Shown in pieces: positions 37,001 through 49,945 of a stretch of DNA of 64,000 nucleotides. Numbering within the stretch: position 1 is the first letter of the stretch; every line of letters starts with the position of its first letter. This DNA comes from Neodiprion pinetum (Eukaryota > Arthropoda > Insecta > Hymenoptera > Diprionidae), in assembly GCF_021155775.2 (NCBI RefSeq), contig NC_060234.1, forward strand, positions 21,255,526 through 21,319,525. Direction: 5' to 3'. Made by a program: the position numbers and the translations under genes. The notes under the pieces are model-generated. The model had not been told where the DNA came from, did no database searches, and saw nothing but the letters and a program-made list of their open reading frames with translations.

Positions 37001-38466
37001 GTAAATTAATGTAGAATGATCAGAAGCGAGAAACGTGTCACAGAATTTGAAACGTCGGAAAATCGAAACATAGAAAAACTCGCAACACAGGAAGGTTGAG
37101 TCATTGAAAACAAAAACGCAGAATCGTCAGAATGACGAAGAATATGGAAAGTCGAAACATGGAATTGTCCAAATTCTAACGGTTATATACATTAGATGTC
37201 TATTCTTTAATTTTCTATATCGTGACTATTCTTCTTTTCTATTTTCTAGATTTTAAAATTCCTCAAAACAGATTCTCACGTTTTTGAAAATTCGACATTT
37301 TCACCCGTCCATTTTCCCATCCTTCTACATTCTTATAAAAAAATACGTTAGAATTCCTTGACATTTCAACATTTTCCAGGAATCCAGGTAAAATGACAAT
37401 CCTGTAATAATACGCGTCTCGCCTTCCCAGCTTTGTATCCTCTGTCTCTCCTTTCACCCTAATAATGCATTCTCGGACTTTGAAGCTAATCGTAAGCGTA
37501 AGACTTCCAACAATTTTACTGCTCGGACTGGTGAAAATCTTCGATTCGAGGTACAAAATTGTGCTTCGGTCACTGAAATGCTTTATATTTGACTCAAAAC
37601 TTGCTCATTTTCTGTACCCTTCAAAATTTTGCATCACAATAAAATATTCACCGACGATTCGGATGGAATTATGTCTTTAACATTAAAAGTTTAGTAAACT
37701 TGTTGGTATCGTGAAAATTTCGATAAATCTTGGCAGAATTTGGTTCACCAATGTTTGTTGGTTAACTTTTTGGACTTCGCCGATTCGGATAAATTTGATT
37801 CCACATCAGAAATCCCACATCTGGAATGAAAATTTGGATTATTAAGATGTTTTAAAAAAGTTGGAGATAAAGAAAAATAATTTCATTCCAATCATATCCT
37901 ATTTTTATTCCGAATAAATAGCCATTCAAAGAAATCATGCCTTCAGCAAGATATTATTGAAATAAATATTTTCTAGAATTTTACTGTCAGTGGCATACAA
38001 AAGTCTCGAATCAGATTTCTGTTAAGCTTAAACTTCGATAACCAGAACTTTCTCAATGCTTCCAAAACAGATGAATTCTGCGCTAATCCACCTAATCCAA
38101 AGAAGCAAATCAGTTTTCTTTAATACACTATTTCCAAATCTTCCACTCTCTTCTCTTTATCTTCTCCCGTATCTTGATCAGCTTGTCGCTTTGGTCAAAC
38201 GGCTGAGAAATAACGCAGTTTTTCGTCAATCTCTTCGAGAAAGGACAGATAAAAGCTCGTTGAACCGACGTAACGGCGGAGCCATCGCCCGCCGTAAGAC
38301 GAAAGAAAGTGAAAAAAAAAAGTAAAAAAAAGTAAAAAGAAAACTTTTTATAAAGAACATGAGAATCGGCCCCCAAGGTGTATATATAACATCCTATACC
38401 TACACGCAGCGACCTGAGAACCCGTTTAGCCAATATGGAGTGATAACAAAGTATTTATGAAGTATA

Positions 38467-38469
<3 letters not shown>
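34027..38469. other. AT-rich non-coding stretch
   Basis: Only short unrecognisable frames (60 to 108 codons) occur. A CT-rich microsatellite interrupts it at 35504-35559. A loose purine-rich repetitive patch with GAAAC words lies at about 37020-37170. Confidence 0.6.
35504..35559. repeat. CT-rich microsatellite
   Basis: A pyrimidine run of mostly CT dinucleotides with a central (CT) block at 35519-35537 and TC/TTT interruptions. Confidence 0.85.

Positions 38470-38503
<34 letters not shown>
38470..38503. repeat. TA microsatellite
   Basis: Uninterrupted AT alternation for about 34 bases. Confidence 0.9.
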
Positions 38504-38507
<4 letters not shown>

Positions 38508-38699
38508 AAAACATTGAAAGTGCGCGTGAAGAGGGGTAAAATTTTAAAGACAAAGTTCCCGGCTTAAAACGCGAGTGCCGATTTCTCCACTCTCTTTCTC
38601 TCTTACTAAGGCTACGCGCCTTGTTCTTTAAAAAACAAAAAAAAAAATAAAAATCGACCCTTGCCTACGCGTCGGGGTAGGAAACTGAGTGTAGATAGG

Positions 38700-38773
38700 C
38701 ATTTATATATACAATATATATACACATGTATATGTATATGTATGTATGTGTATAGGTATGAAAGTATACGTAC
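38700..38773. repeat. TA/TG/CA compound microsatellite
   Basis: Alternating TATATA, ACACATG, TATGTATGTG and similar words form a compound dinucleotide/tetranucleotide repeat. Confidence 0.75.
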
Positions 38774-40041
38774 ACTAGGCTGAGGAGGAAGAAGCCCGTT
38801 TGCCTCGGGCCATCTTCAATAACCTCGAGTTCTCTCCGAAATTTAGCGCAAAGTTAGATTGCCTCGAGGTAGAATCATATTTTTTCCCCTTTCCTCACAG
38901 TTTTTTCACAGTACCTTTTTATTTGTTTATTTTATTTATTATTTTTATTTATTTTACCTTATTCGCACACGGTGAAACCTCCGTGAAATTATCCACCGCG
39001 ATGCCTGTAATGTGTGGAAACCGCATCATTTCGCTTCTTAGACGTCTCGTACGGACACTTACTCAATCGTGATTTTTAAGGTGTCGTTTTTTCTATTTTC
39101 GTAAAAGATCGATTAGAAATTTAGAGTCGAATAAGTAAATAGATGAATCAATTGAATCGGTATTTAATAGAATTGTCTAACATTAATAATTGAAACTGGA
39201 CTTGTTGAAACGTTGAAGTTTACGAAAAAAAACAAATCAATCCCCTCAACGTAAACTTGAAATCTATAGAATTAAACAGAGTAAGTCGAGTTTGAGAAAT
39301 AAGTTCACGTTGATCAAAATGACAATAACCAAAGAAGAGTCTTAGAAAAGGCTGTAATCGTAAGTGCCGGAAATCACAAGTTTAAAAGAAAACAATAAAA
39401 AACGGAGAACAGCTGATTTTTCTTCTCTGCATAATTTTTTTTTTTTTAATTGCCACCAACAGCCCTTTTAAATTATCTTTGCGATTGAGATCCTGATCTT
39501 TCAATTCTGAAGTCATGCATTCTTCGAATTATCGTACGGACCAGGAACCCGATAATGACGATCCGAAATATCGTGTGAAAAAGAGGCTGGTAAAAAACAT
39601 TTGGCAATTTCGCATTGCGTTGAAGGGTCGGAAGAAGGGCGCGCAGCCCGAAGGATCTCGTTATATCAGAAGGATAGTTTTATTTCCCCCGATGGAGTTT
39701 TGGTGGTGGGAGTGCCGGACGTGGGCGGCGAACCCTGCATGCCTCGATGACAAATGCACCACCTTATCTATCGCATCGCCGCCGGGGTTCGTGCGTCATC
39801 CCCTCGGGGTAGAACAATGTTTTTTCAACACACTTCGAAACGAAGAAGTGAACTAAAGAAGTAGAAGCGAATAAAGCATGCCGAATCGCGAAGTGGGCAC
39901 GCTGGAGAAATTTCATTTGGTGTAGTTATTAACGTTGAAAATTACAGTAAAATGTAAAGTGACATGATCGCTTATATTTTATAGAGCAATTATGAGGGAA
40001 TACGCGAAAAATAGATATTACTTTAATTAGATGATTTCTCA
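38774..40041. other. non-coding stretch
   Basis: AT-rich, with one GC-richer patch at about 39600-39830 inside an ATG-initiated 113-codon frame (39515-39856). The frame begins with an Asp/Glu/Pro-rich segment and a basic stretch, but no family is recognised. Confidence 0.45.
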
Positions 40042-40471
40042 CACGGATAGAAATTTTTAGTTTCGGTTACCGCTCAGTTCTTAAATATTTTCATTTTTTA
40101 CTACAATCGAAAATTATTGTTCTAGGCAGAAAATGAATGTTAGTTTTCTAGCTGTTACCGGAAAGTCTGGTTTCCGTTAATGTTCTTTCTCATTTACGAT
40201 CACTGTTGCTATATTTTCTTGCAACCGTTGCGCAAATTTAAGGCTTTTGCAACAATAAATTGACGTTAAAGCCTTGTTTAACTAAAAATGTAGAGGAAAC
40301 CTCACAAACTGATTTTGCGTTGCAATTACCAAAAAAGAATCGACGATAGCGCAAAATGGTTAGGCGTACCTCGTTTTTCGTACTTCCAACAATATTCGAA
40401 CAGTTTTATTTAACGATACCTGTTTTACTGAATTTTTCTAGTTACTGTAACAAATGAAATTCTTCTCAGTG
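40042..40471 (+). mobile_element. MITE family 1, copy 4
   Basis: Plus-oriented, full-length but more diverged at the left end (CACGGATAGAAATTTTTAG). The right end is GAAATTCTTCTCAGTG. Internal blocks are collinear with copies 1, 3 and 7. Confidence 0.88.
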
Positions 40472-40480
40472 TGACTGCCA

Positions 40481-40654
40481 ATGATTGATAATGTAGAAGT
40501 TTATTCTAATATTAGTGATTTCGGAGATTACGAAATCATTTCGAATGATATTGGTGCCGTGATTGCTGAAGTGGAAGAGCCGTGTGAAAATCGGTATCGT
40601 TGCAACCACGGTTTGAATATTTTTGGGACTGGGTATTTCCATTTGGAGAAATAA
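40481..40654 (+). CDS. small acidic open frame, unknown
   Basis: ATG-initiated frame of 57 codons ending at TAA 40652-40654, starting ten bases after a MITE copy. The peptide is acidic, starts MIDNVEVYSN, and ends with a Cys-containing segment and HLEK. No family was recognised, and an open frame of this size is not unusual by chance. Confidence 0.12.
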   Translation: MIDNVEVYSNISDFGDYEIISNDIGAVIAEVEEPCENRYRCNHGLNIFGTGYFHLEK

Positions 40655-41623
40655 CATTTTTCAAAGAACAGATAGGTTGTATTTTTTCTCTTACTTAGAA
40701 AAAAGTAACAATTTCGGGTGTTACAGGTAAGTGAATTTTACTGATTTCTCATGATACAGATAGATATACCTTAGCATGGGAGACGTCACATTATCGAAGT
40801 TTCAAACCTACTGAATTCTCATAATCATCTCGACCGTATCGCGACCCAGGTCGTGGGACGTAACTATTATATCAACGATTCAATTATAAATCCAGGCAAC
40901 CCGGAAAGTGAAAATCTTACCCCCGAGACAGCGAGGGTAGTTCTCTGAGGGATGACTGAACCCCAAGGCACGGTACAAGAAGTGAAAGCAATGTGCAACG
41001 GGCTGTTCTGAAAGACAGAACGCAAATATTCCTGTGTCGCTCAATTACTCGTCATTCAAAGTTCGGGATTGCCTTGATTGAATGTGTCGGGAGAATAAGA
41101 CTATTTACGTACACTACCGAAATGTGGTAAATGCGCGAAAAATCTGTCCCGCGCGCAGAGGGCGCCACCGGAAATCGAAGCGATCAAACCGAAGATCGGA
41201 GCGCTCGGCGCAAGGGAACATTTCACAATTATCAGCCAGCGCGACAGGTCGCTAAGCGGGATTTGGAGCAGCCGATACACCCGGTAACGCACAATTTTTT
41301 AATTGATCTGAAAAAGACAAAATGTGATCTAATTATTTTTGGGTTCTTTGCTCAATACGAGCATCAAATTTCTTTATTTAAAGATCCAATTTATACCGTA
41401 AAAATGCGGTGCTAGTAACGGCTTGGTTCGATTACAGATGTCAATATTGCATTTAGTGATTACTGTAACATCGAATCTGTTTGTTTAGTTTACGATATTC
41501 TCCAATTAAATATGACGTCAATATCAATAATTTGTTTTTATCCTGTATTTATTATCTCATTTTCCCTCCGTTACCTTGTGTTCTCACTTGTTCATAGATG
41601 TGGTCAATAAATTAATATTCGTT
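40655..41623. other. non-coding stretch
   Basis: Mixed composition with a GC-richer patch at about 41140-41290 where both strands are open for 63 to 94 codons. Nothing was recognised. Confidence 0.5.
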
Positions 41624-41654
41624 TCGAGGAGGGCCCCCACTCGGACCGAAACGT
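41624..41654 (+). mobile_element. Penelope-type terminal motif, probable remnant
   Basis: The string GAGGAGGGCCCCCACTCGGA runs into CCGAAACGTC. Purine-rich GAGGAGG, a GG/CC-pairing core and GAAAC-GTC in this order resemble the hammerhead-ribozyme-related ends of Penelope-like retroelements. The conserved CTGATGA of an active hammerhead is not intact (TTCGAGGAG instead), so it would be inactive. No reverse transcriptase is seen nearby. The assignment rests on my recollection of the motif. Confidence 0.35.
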
Positions 41655-42803
41655 CAACAATTTTTCGATTGTTCTGTTTTAACGACCTTCATAACCAAAA
41701 TTACCATTTCATTTCAACACTCTGAGGTTACGAAAAATACTATTCATCAATATCAATAACATTAAGTATTGCACTAATATCAAATTACCGCAGTAGCCAG
41801 AAAAAAATGTTGTACGAATCACCATAATCAAAAAGAATATCAACCGTTCCAACTTTTATCGATTAGAGATAAAAAAAACTAATTATCATTTTGTTTCCAA
41901 AATCATATTTTTCCGTTATGGTGAAAAAAATCGGAAAAAGTCAAATACTGGACCGCAATGATCAATGATCAAATGATCACAAACGTACATTTATTTCGGT
42001 GTACGAGCTCGAAGAAGTAAAGAAAAAGAAAATGAAAAAAATAAGTTCTAAAAAGAATATTGTCCGTAGCATTTTTCATCACGTTGACAACCATTCCAAT
42101 TGCTGGAAGTATCATCAAGTGTAATCGAAATCTCGTCCCAATATCATATACTTCTATTTTCTCGCAACATTGTTTGATTTTTTATCAATTTATCGTAAAA
42201 CGATGTATATTCTAGATTTGATTCATATAACCCCAAATTTTGAAAATCATTGTCAAGAAAAGAGCAATAACAATTTTTTATAATGACGATATCTATACGG
42301 TACATCGATAGCTTTATCTTTTCTGAACTCAAGAAAAGGTATTATCTTAAATTATTTAACAAAAGAAACATTAGCAATTAATTTCAACAGGAGTTAAGAC
42401 GTATCAATATCTCGAACCCATCCACTTTAATTACGCAAAATTCTGTGCTTCGGTGATCAGAAGTAATAATCATCAATCGAAGTGAAGAAACTAGAAGCGA
42501 TCGTTCAAAAAATTGAAAGTTTCACACACGTCATTCAAAACCAGAAATCCAAATATTCGTAAAAAGATTCAAAAACTTGACTGAAATTAAAAAACCAAAC
42601 AGGCACCGCAGGGAACCAAAGAAAGTGAAAAATAGTCCGATCGTCCTTATCAATTCCCGAAAAAGCTACAGCCGTTTGTATCCCGTGGGAATCGGGTTCT
42701 GATAGGCCGACGGAAAACGAAGGGCGTCGTATTTCCCGAGGGATGAGTGTAACAGCCCAGAACTTTGGCGCCACATTGTTCCGAACGAGTTATTAAAGTG
42801 ACC
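41655..42803. other. AT-rich non-coding stretch
   Basis: No gene or element was recognised. Short frames of up to 79 codons occur on the minus strand. Confidence 0.6.
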
Positions 42804-42940
42804 ATAATTAATTAGTCAATTAATTAATTATTTAATTAATTAGCGGCGAAGATAGGTGATCACGTATACAATAAAGTATATATATGATACATACATTATA
42901 TGTACATAATACATATATTATATATGTATATGTATATTCC
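42804..42940. repeat. TAATTA cluster and TA-rich microsatellite
   Basis: 42804-42843 is a run of overlapping TTAATTAA/TAATTA words, largely self-complementary. 42864-42938 is TA-rich with TATATATG and TACATA words. TAATTA is the core site of many homeodomain proteins, but in such AT-rich sequence it may be simple-repeat expansion. Confidence 0.7.
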
Positions 42941-43142
42941 CTTGCTACTTCGAAAGCGTGTCAGGAAGTTTTTTATCGTTCTGTACATAATTTATATGCA
43001 TAATGTAGATTTCAGGTACCTGTATGTGCAATATACGTATCGATTCGACGTAACAGCTGGATTCAATTTATTTTACGATCATTACTGTGTTTACCTTGGT
43101 AGCTAAACGAGGGTGTATTACAGATACATAGCATACAATATA

Positions 43143-43261
43143 CACTGAGAGAAATTTTTAGTTCCGGTTACCGCTGGGTCCTTGACTATTTTCATTTTTT
43201 ACCACAATTGAAAAATACAATTCTAGGTACAAAATGAAAATTAGTTTTCTAGCTGTTACCG
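43143..43261 (+). mobile_element. MITE family 1, copy 5, truncated
   Basis: An intact left end (CACTGAGAGAAATTTTTAG, preceded by TA) and about 119 bp of the element follow the family. After the GCTGTTACCG block the sequence switches abruptly to unrelated DNA. The right three quarters are missing. Confidence 0.85.
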
Positions 43262-44697
43262 CCAAGATTGAACTGCAGTTAATATCACGCATTTTTATTT
43301 ATTCCAATATCATGATATTCATTATTTGTGTGTATATGCTTGATGTTAAATTACGTACCTCTCGTCGTCGATTACACCTATGCACGAGTGAAGTTTTTCC
43401 CCGCCTAATCACGTTGAGACGCGGTGGCTCTAACAGAAGTACCGGAAATCCGAAACGGAAACAAAAAATGTCCGGTAACTTTATGTAGGGTGATTAAATT
43501 TCTTACGTTTTTCACTTACTGCTGAAGAAAATAGGCGAAAATTATACTGAAACATGAACAGGATGTATTGGCTCAAAACTGCACAATACATGAAGGTTCT
43601 TTTCATTAACAAAAAGCTTTTGTGCAAATTATATTCACCACTGTGTTATTTTTTCTAGTCATTAAAAAAATACTTACGTATCATATTGTTCGTTTCTTTG
43701 GTTCAATTTTTGATCCATGCATACATTCGTGCAGATATTTATACGAGGACCGCGAGAGTTGGCCGAGAGTAATCATGCGAGATATGCGATAGGCGTCATT
43801 GTTTGCAGAAAATCTCCTAAATCATTTCTGGTGGGTGAAACCGGCGAGTGCAGTGCATGTATATGTATACGTAGTTTGTTATGTTTGATAGCAGATTACG
43901 GTTCATTTGGCCAGATTCCAATTACAATAAAACTGATTACCGCAGCTCGGTGTATCCGGGTATCAGAGCTGTATATGTTTGTACAATTGTATACGTATTC
44001 CTGTGATATCCAAATGCAGTGCTCATTGTGGACGGAACAATAACAAGAAAACGAGAAATTACGGAATAAAAAAGGATCTGATACTGCCGCGAATTATCGC
44101 ATCGCACAGAATGCATGCTGAAATTCACGGTTCTCTTGGGAAAGTATCGATCCTGCGGAAACCAGTCTTATAGAAAATACCCTTCAGGTTCTTTTCTACA
44201 AAAATATCATTTTACAAAATTCTCTCAGAATTTTGTTCTCGTCAACAGCCTTCAGATTTAGGAGGAGAAAAATTTTGAGAAATACCAAGTTATTCCTTAA
44301 TTATTATTTCTGTATCAGTGAAAATCGAATTGAGATGTCGTTGTATTGAAAATTTTTTTTGAACAACGGAAAAGGTGGGATCTTCAAGATGTGTTGAAGA
44401 AAAGTAGATAAATTGCAGTTTTTTTGTTGGATCAACGAGTTAAATATCATCTCTCGTCACAGATTTGGAATCGTTCGAAAATTTGGGTTGAAATGCAAAT
44501 AGAAACGCAGAAAAGCGGAGGATACAGACTCGAACAAACGTGAGATGCCAGAGTGCGAGGGAGATGAAAGTCGGTGAGAAAATTAATCAGGTTTGATAGA
44601 ATCAGCTTGATAGAAAGCATGAATGTTTTCCTTTAATTTGAGCAAAAAAGATAATCGTCAGTAACTGTCCTTAGAAATTCACTCTGTATACAATATG
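43262..44697. other. AT-rich non-coding stretch
   Basis: A 108-codon plus frame (43717-44043) with several cysteines and an 84-codon frame (43234-43488) that runs out of the truncated MITE were examined. Neither matches a known family. Confidence 0.5.
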
Positions 44698-45125
44698 CCC
44701 TGAGATAAATTTCATTTGTTACAGTAACTAGAAGAATTAAGTAAAACAGGTATCGTCAAAAAAACTGTTTGAATATTGTTGGAATTACGAAAAACGAGGT
44801 ACGCGTAACCATTTTGCGCTATCGTCGATCCTTTTTTGGCAATTGCAACGCAAAATCAGTTTGTTCGGTTTACTCTACTTTTTTAGTTAAACAACGCTTT
44901 AACGTCAACTTATCGTTGCACAAGCATTAAATTTTCGCAAGAGTTGCAAGAAAATATAGCAACAGTGATCGTAATGAGTAAGAATAGTAACGGATACTAG
45001 ACTTTCCGGCAACAGCTAGAAAACTAATTTTCCTTTTCTACCTAGAACTATATTTTTCGATTGTGGTAAAAAATGAAAACAGTTAAAGACTGAGCGGTGA
45101 CCGAAATAAAAAATTTCTCTCAGTG
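44698..45125 (-). mobile_element. MITE family 1, copy 6
   Basis: Reverse-oriented full-length copy. The left end is slightly degraded (CCCTGAGATAAATTTC); the right end is AAATTTCTCTCAGTG. Internal modules are the reverse complement of the plus copies and closely similar to copy 2. Confidence 0.88.
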
Positions 45126-48100
45126 TGCGATAAATTTGTTACATTACAGCGGTGAGCGAACATACGGCATGAATAACGTCGGTTGCATAGTCTGCAGGTA
45201 GTTCTCATCGCCTTCGAATTGAAGGAAAGTAAAAAACAGAGAAATAGATGAATAGATATAAGTGGAGACAAAAATTGTTTCCAACCGAAAATCGCACACC
45301 CGATATAACATCAATCATCGCACGGTTAATTGTCAATCACATCGGTAATTAGCGATGGAGATTACGAAGTTGTCGAGGACGAAGCTCGATGCAGAGCCAG
45401 GATCAAGCGCCGGGTCCTCAAGGTTTGCCAATTATTATCCTTGCCGGTGTTACAATGGTCCGACAATGGGCGCCGAGTCAAAAGCCGCGTTGGCGCTTCT
45501 CTCCCGGCAGGATAACACCGGGAATACGGGACCACCAAGCACCGGCATTAATTGATTCGCCTATCTGGCGAGCCGCGCGGTCACCCGTTATTCTATTGGT
45601 TATTCTATCGCCGCGTTCACCATTGTCTTCCCATGGTTTATTGTCCGGCGAAAATTCAACCAAAGCGATCCAATTTTACCGTATATATATAATTATATAT
45701 ATAAATATATATATAATATATATATATATACATATATACCGCATTTCCTGCATCCCGAATTCCCGATCCTCCCGATACCTGCTCCGTCGGCAATTATAAA
45801 CGCCGGCTGTGACGATGATGCGTTATCCCGGAATATGCAGATCATCCGGTCGTTGCGCATTCTCGTAATATCGCGGTTTGACGAGCAGGCGAATTGATTT
45901 TTTTACAAATTTTTTTCTTTTTTTTTTTCTCATATATTTTTGACTGGAAGATTCTTTCAATTGATTATTCGACATGAACGATTCAACGAATAAAGTATTC
46001 ATCCTAGTCCACATTTAATCGATTTATCACACAGAACTAATATCTAATATCGGATATCTGTGCTAGGTTACTTCCAAACATTTATAACTCGCTGCTAAGG
46101 ATTGGAAATATTCATCGTTTTCGTTGACTGTACTCGATAAATTTCACAGATTCATTGTGACACTGATCAAGACAATAAATACGATATAATACGTGCGATA
46201 AAGACCACTTTGACACTTTGCAAATGTGTTCAGGCACTGTGAGAAATGCAGGATCAAAATTTCACAATACAGGTTCAGTGAAAAGAGAATTAGTCGCATG
46301 TGAGTGAAGTGAGATTTGAAAATACAGATCATCGCCTGTAAAAAATCATGCAAGTCTTGAAATGTGTAATTTGACTTGTGATCTGATGACTTATGATACG
46401 TGTGAAGCTGCAGTTCATTCGAATTAGAATCAGTGACGAGAAGAACGCATATTAAACAGAAAGAAAATCATTGTTTTTTACATTTTACCTACAGCAATTA
46501 AGGAGTGTATTATAATAAGAGAAATACATAAACCGATGTCAGTGACACGGATATTCATGTGATATGATTATTAATTCGGGACAAGTTTGCGAGGAATATA
46601 CGGTATAATGAAAAAAGTACTCCCGAAAAACTAACAAAGTTTTCGGCTAGGTAATTTCGAGCTGGACGAATTTTCACAGATCCCGAGTTTTGTCTGTTCG
46701 CCTGTTGTGCGAATACTTAAAAAGTTTAGAGGATAGTAAACTTTGCCATTGTAAAACCTGAGTCATGAAAAAATTTTCTTGAGAATTTGAAACGAGAAAA
46801 TTCTAACTGGCGAGGCTTGTTTAAGGTGTATTGCACAACTTTTCTGTCCTTGTTATTTTCGGCAAATTCCACAATCCCGAATCCTTGCAGTTGAAAAGAG
46901 AACGTTCTGTGTAAGAACGGGTAATAATCATGTATTCGAAGTTTAATAATTCGAATGATTAATTTTTTCAGAAGTTTGATTATAGTCGAAACTAATTCAC
47001 TTAACCAAATACACGTACGTGTCATTTTGAAGGAATGTAAAATAAAACATCAATATCCAAGATTCGGTCTTTAACACAGGTCAACAAAAAAACAAAAAAA
47101 ACATTCTTAGGGCTTGAGTTTAAATAAATAAATTTTGATTCTATAAATCGAAGAAATAACCAAAATCTTCCTTTAATTCTTACACAGTTTTCTATTGTTT
47201 ATTTGTTTCTACAAAAGCAAACCTTATCTATTAAAATTATTTCACCTTTTATTAGTAACGTGGAAGAAATCAAAATCTGACATCTATAACCCAAACCCAA
47301 AATTCGTGTTTATCGGTATGATAATTGGATTATTTTTGAACGTACAGTTAACTTGGACGATTACTGAACGTGTGATTATCTCCCAATAAAATTACGATAA
47401 AAAGTATTGAGATTTGGCTGATCGTCGGCAACCTCTTCAATCCAATAACCCAACGAAAGAACTACAGGCAAATTTCAATCGCTCCTGAAGATTGATATCC
47501 AGGGTTCGCGAGCTTCTGCTTTCACGGCTCGTGAAACGTCAACTCGGCAAAATTTCCATTACCCAGGCAAAGGCTGACTCGGTAATCAGCTGATCGGTCG
47601 GTTTTGATCTTTTCACGATCGAGGCGAAAAGAGACCTTGTTCAGATATAGGCGAAGAGATAGCGGCGGGCGGTCGAACGAAGGTGAAGCAACTAGAGAGT
47701 ATAATGCTCGGATGTAAACCGGCGTACACCGGGTCCATAAAGCTCTGCGGACAATTTCCGATAGTAGAGCAACGGGCAAGGCACGGCAGCTCACCATTGA
47801 ATGGTGACATTTCGCTAAGAGGATTGCGGGACGCCATCAGCTCCAGCCATAACCACAGCTCAGGATCCGTTGCAGGGAGCTGCAGGGCGTGTAAGCGTCG
47901 CATTAATAGGGACACGGGTGTAAACCGGAGGACGAATACCCGACCACGCGACGAGGGGAAAATCTACTCGTTTATCGGGCATTCCGTGAGGTGTAATCGA
48001 TCAAGATCGGAAGCTGAGGTTTAGATTTCGTGAGAATCGAGAAGACGCGGAGGAGGAAAAACGGAAGAGAGCTCAATTTAGATAATGGCCCGATGAAAGT

Positions 48101-48953
48101 TGACTTGAGAGTGGATGCATGAGAAAAAGGGTGCAAGGGTTTGGAAACCGAGGCGGTGAGATGACAGGGAAAGAATCCAGGGTACAAAGTAAAAGTGTGG
48201 GAAAGAATCTAAGGTCTGGAGAACCTAATAATTTCCATAAAATACACGAGGTTACGTAATTTCGTTCCTAAATTTCTCATCGAAAACAAAGTGAAATCTT
48301 GACAGCTGTCAAAATTTTTCAAGTTACGTTCGCGGTGGTTGATCACCCTGGCGAACAATTGCTCGCAGATCATACGGGGTGAGTTTTTTTTTTATCTTGA
48401 GACGTCGAAATATCTCAAGAAATACGCGTTGTACAAAGAAATGTTCGTGACAAAAACTGTTCGTTATTAATGGGGAAAACTAATCCCGTAAAATTCAACC
48501 CCCCTCCACCCGAACCCCTCAGGGCGTGAGGGGCAGTAACTGAAATCTTAAATAGAAACCCGTATTTGTCATTGCAGATTCAAATTTCTCATGATAAAAT
48601 ACACAAGTTTTATTGGAAAATTTTTGTCCACTCCGATACAGATGGCGCTGTATGAACGCCGACTAAACTCTTACGGGTATAGAGGAAAGGTAAAATTCAA
48701 GAGTTTTTTAGATCTCGATGAGCTCTGCAAAATATTTCGAAACAACGCGTGGCTGTGTTTAATAATTTCGCGACAAGAAGCGAAACCGCGACGAGCTGCT
48801 AGTGATAAATACGATAAAAATCTGAGTGCGAGCGGTAGAAAGTACCCGTCGCGTCTATCTATAACGGCCTGCCTAGATCCGCGTCTACGAGTGGGTAGCA
48901 AAGTACAAGCTCCGAGTAGCGTCGCGACGCCGGCGTCGGTTGCCCGCGATGCA
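45126..48953. other. mixed stretch with GC islands, no recognised gene
   Basis: GC-richer islands occur at about 45350-45640, 47500-48060 and 48700-48950, with AT-rich DNA between them. Frames up to 136 codons (45389-45799, partly the TA repeat) and 113 codons (47683-48024) show no domain. A 133-codon ATG frame (48591-48992) ends in a poly-proline tail produced by the poly-C tract. TTTCACG...CGTGAA at 47520-47535 makes a short hairpin. Confidence 0.45.
45681..45738. repeat. TA microsatellite
   Basis: Interrupted TA dinucleotide repeat with AAT and ATA interruptions. Confidence 0.85.
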
Positions 48954-48977
48954 CCCCCCCCCCCCCCCCCCCCCCCC
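48954..48977. repeat. poly-C tract of 24
   Basis: Twenty-four consecutive C residues, followed by G and further C. Such tracts are prone to slippage and to assembly or sequencing length error. Confidence 0.9.
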
Positions 48978-49165
48978 GCCCCCTTGCATTAGAACTGCAC
49001 AGGCGGAATCACGAACGATGCCGGAGAAAAATCCACTCGAAACGGAAAACGCGGAATTGAATATCGCGCGAGTAAATATATACTCCCCGTATAATGCCGC
49101 CCCGTTGTAAATATTTACTCCCTGACTAAACATGCACGGGTGTATAATGCGTTATATGTATCCCA

Positions 49166-49200
49166 CCCTCTCTCTCTCTTTCTCTCTCTCCCTCTCTCTT
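49166..49200. repeat. CT-rich microsatellite
   Basis: CT dinucleotide run with TTT and CCC interruptions. Confidence 0.85.
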
Positions 49201-49515
49201 ATTTGGCCGCGTGAAGGCTTTCGCGGTGAGAGTTTTTCCCGGGTTGTTGTACAAACACGGGGGATGCACACCCTGTTTTGTACATACTACACGTATAACT
49301 ATGTATATCGGATATACATTCGCGCAGCGATGCAGCGATGTCGTAAAAGTACACGAGGAATTACGTTTCTACTGCGATATGGAATACGAGCGTTGCACTG
49401 CGCTGCACGCTGCACAATAATAGGCAAAAACGAAAATCTATTTCCGATAAACGGCACACTGTGATGCCGTCATCAAACTGCGGTCTGACTTGTACAGCTC
49501 TCTAGTCTATTAGTG

Positions 49516-49945
49516 CACTGAGAGAAATTTTTAGTTCCGATTACCGCTCCATCCTTAAATATTTTCATTTTTTACCACAATCGACAAAATATAGTTCGAG
49601 GTAGAAAATGAAAATTAGTCTTCTAGCCGTTACCGGAAAGTCTGGTTTCCGTTACTATTCTTTCTCATTGCGATCACTGTTGCTATATTTTCTTGTAATT
49701 GTTGCGAAAATTTAACGCTTGTGCAACGATAAATTGACGTTAAAGCCTTGTTTAACTAAAAAAGTAGAGTAAACCGAAGAAAATGATTTTGCGTTGCAAT
49801 TACCAAAAAAGGATCGACGATAGCGGAAAATGGTTACGTGTACCTCGTTTTTTGTAATTCCAACAATATTCAAACAGTTTTTTTTAACGATACCTGTTTT
49901 ACTGAATTTTTCTAGTTACTGTAACAAGCGAAATTTTTCTCAGCT
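49516..49945 (+). mobile_element. MITE family 1, copy 7
   Basis: Plus-oriented copy with left end CACTGAGAGAAATTTTTAG. The right end is slightly degraded (GAAATTTTTCTCAGC). Internal modules are complete. A 98-codon frame that starts inside it at 49830 is an artefact. Confidence 0.88.

Noticed and set aside
47515..47545. Second hammerhead-like GAAACGTC string
   Set aside because: It only forms a short TTCACG/CGTGAA hairpin. No CTGATGA core or supporting stems are present.
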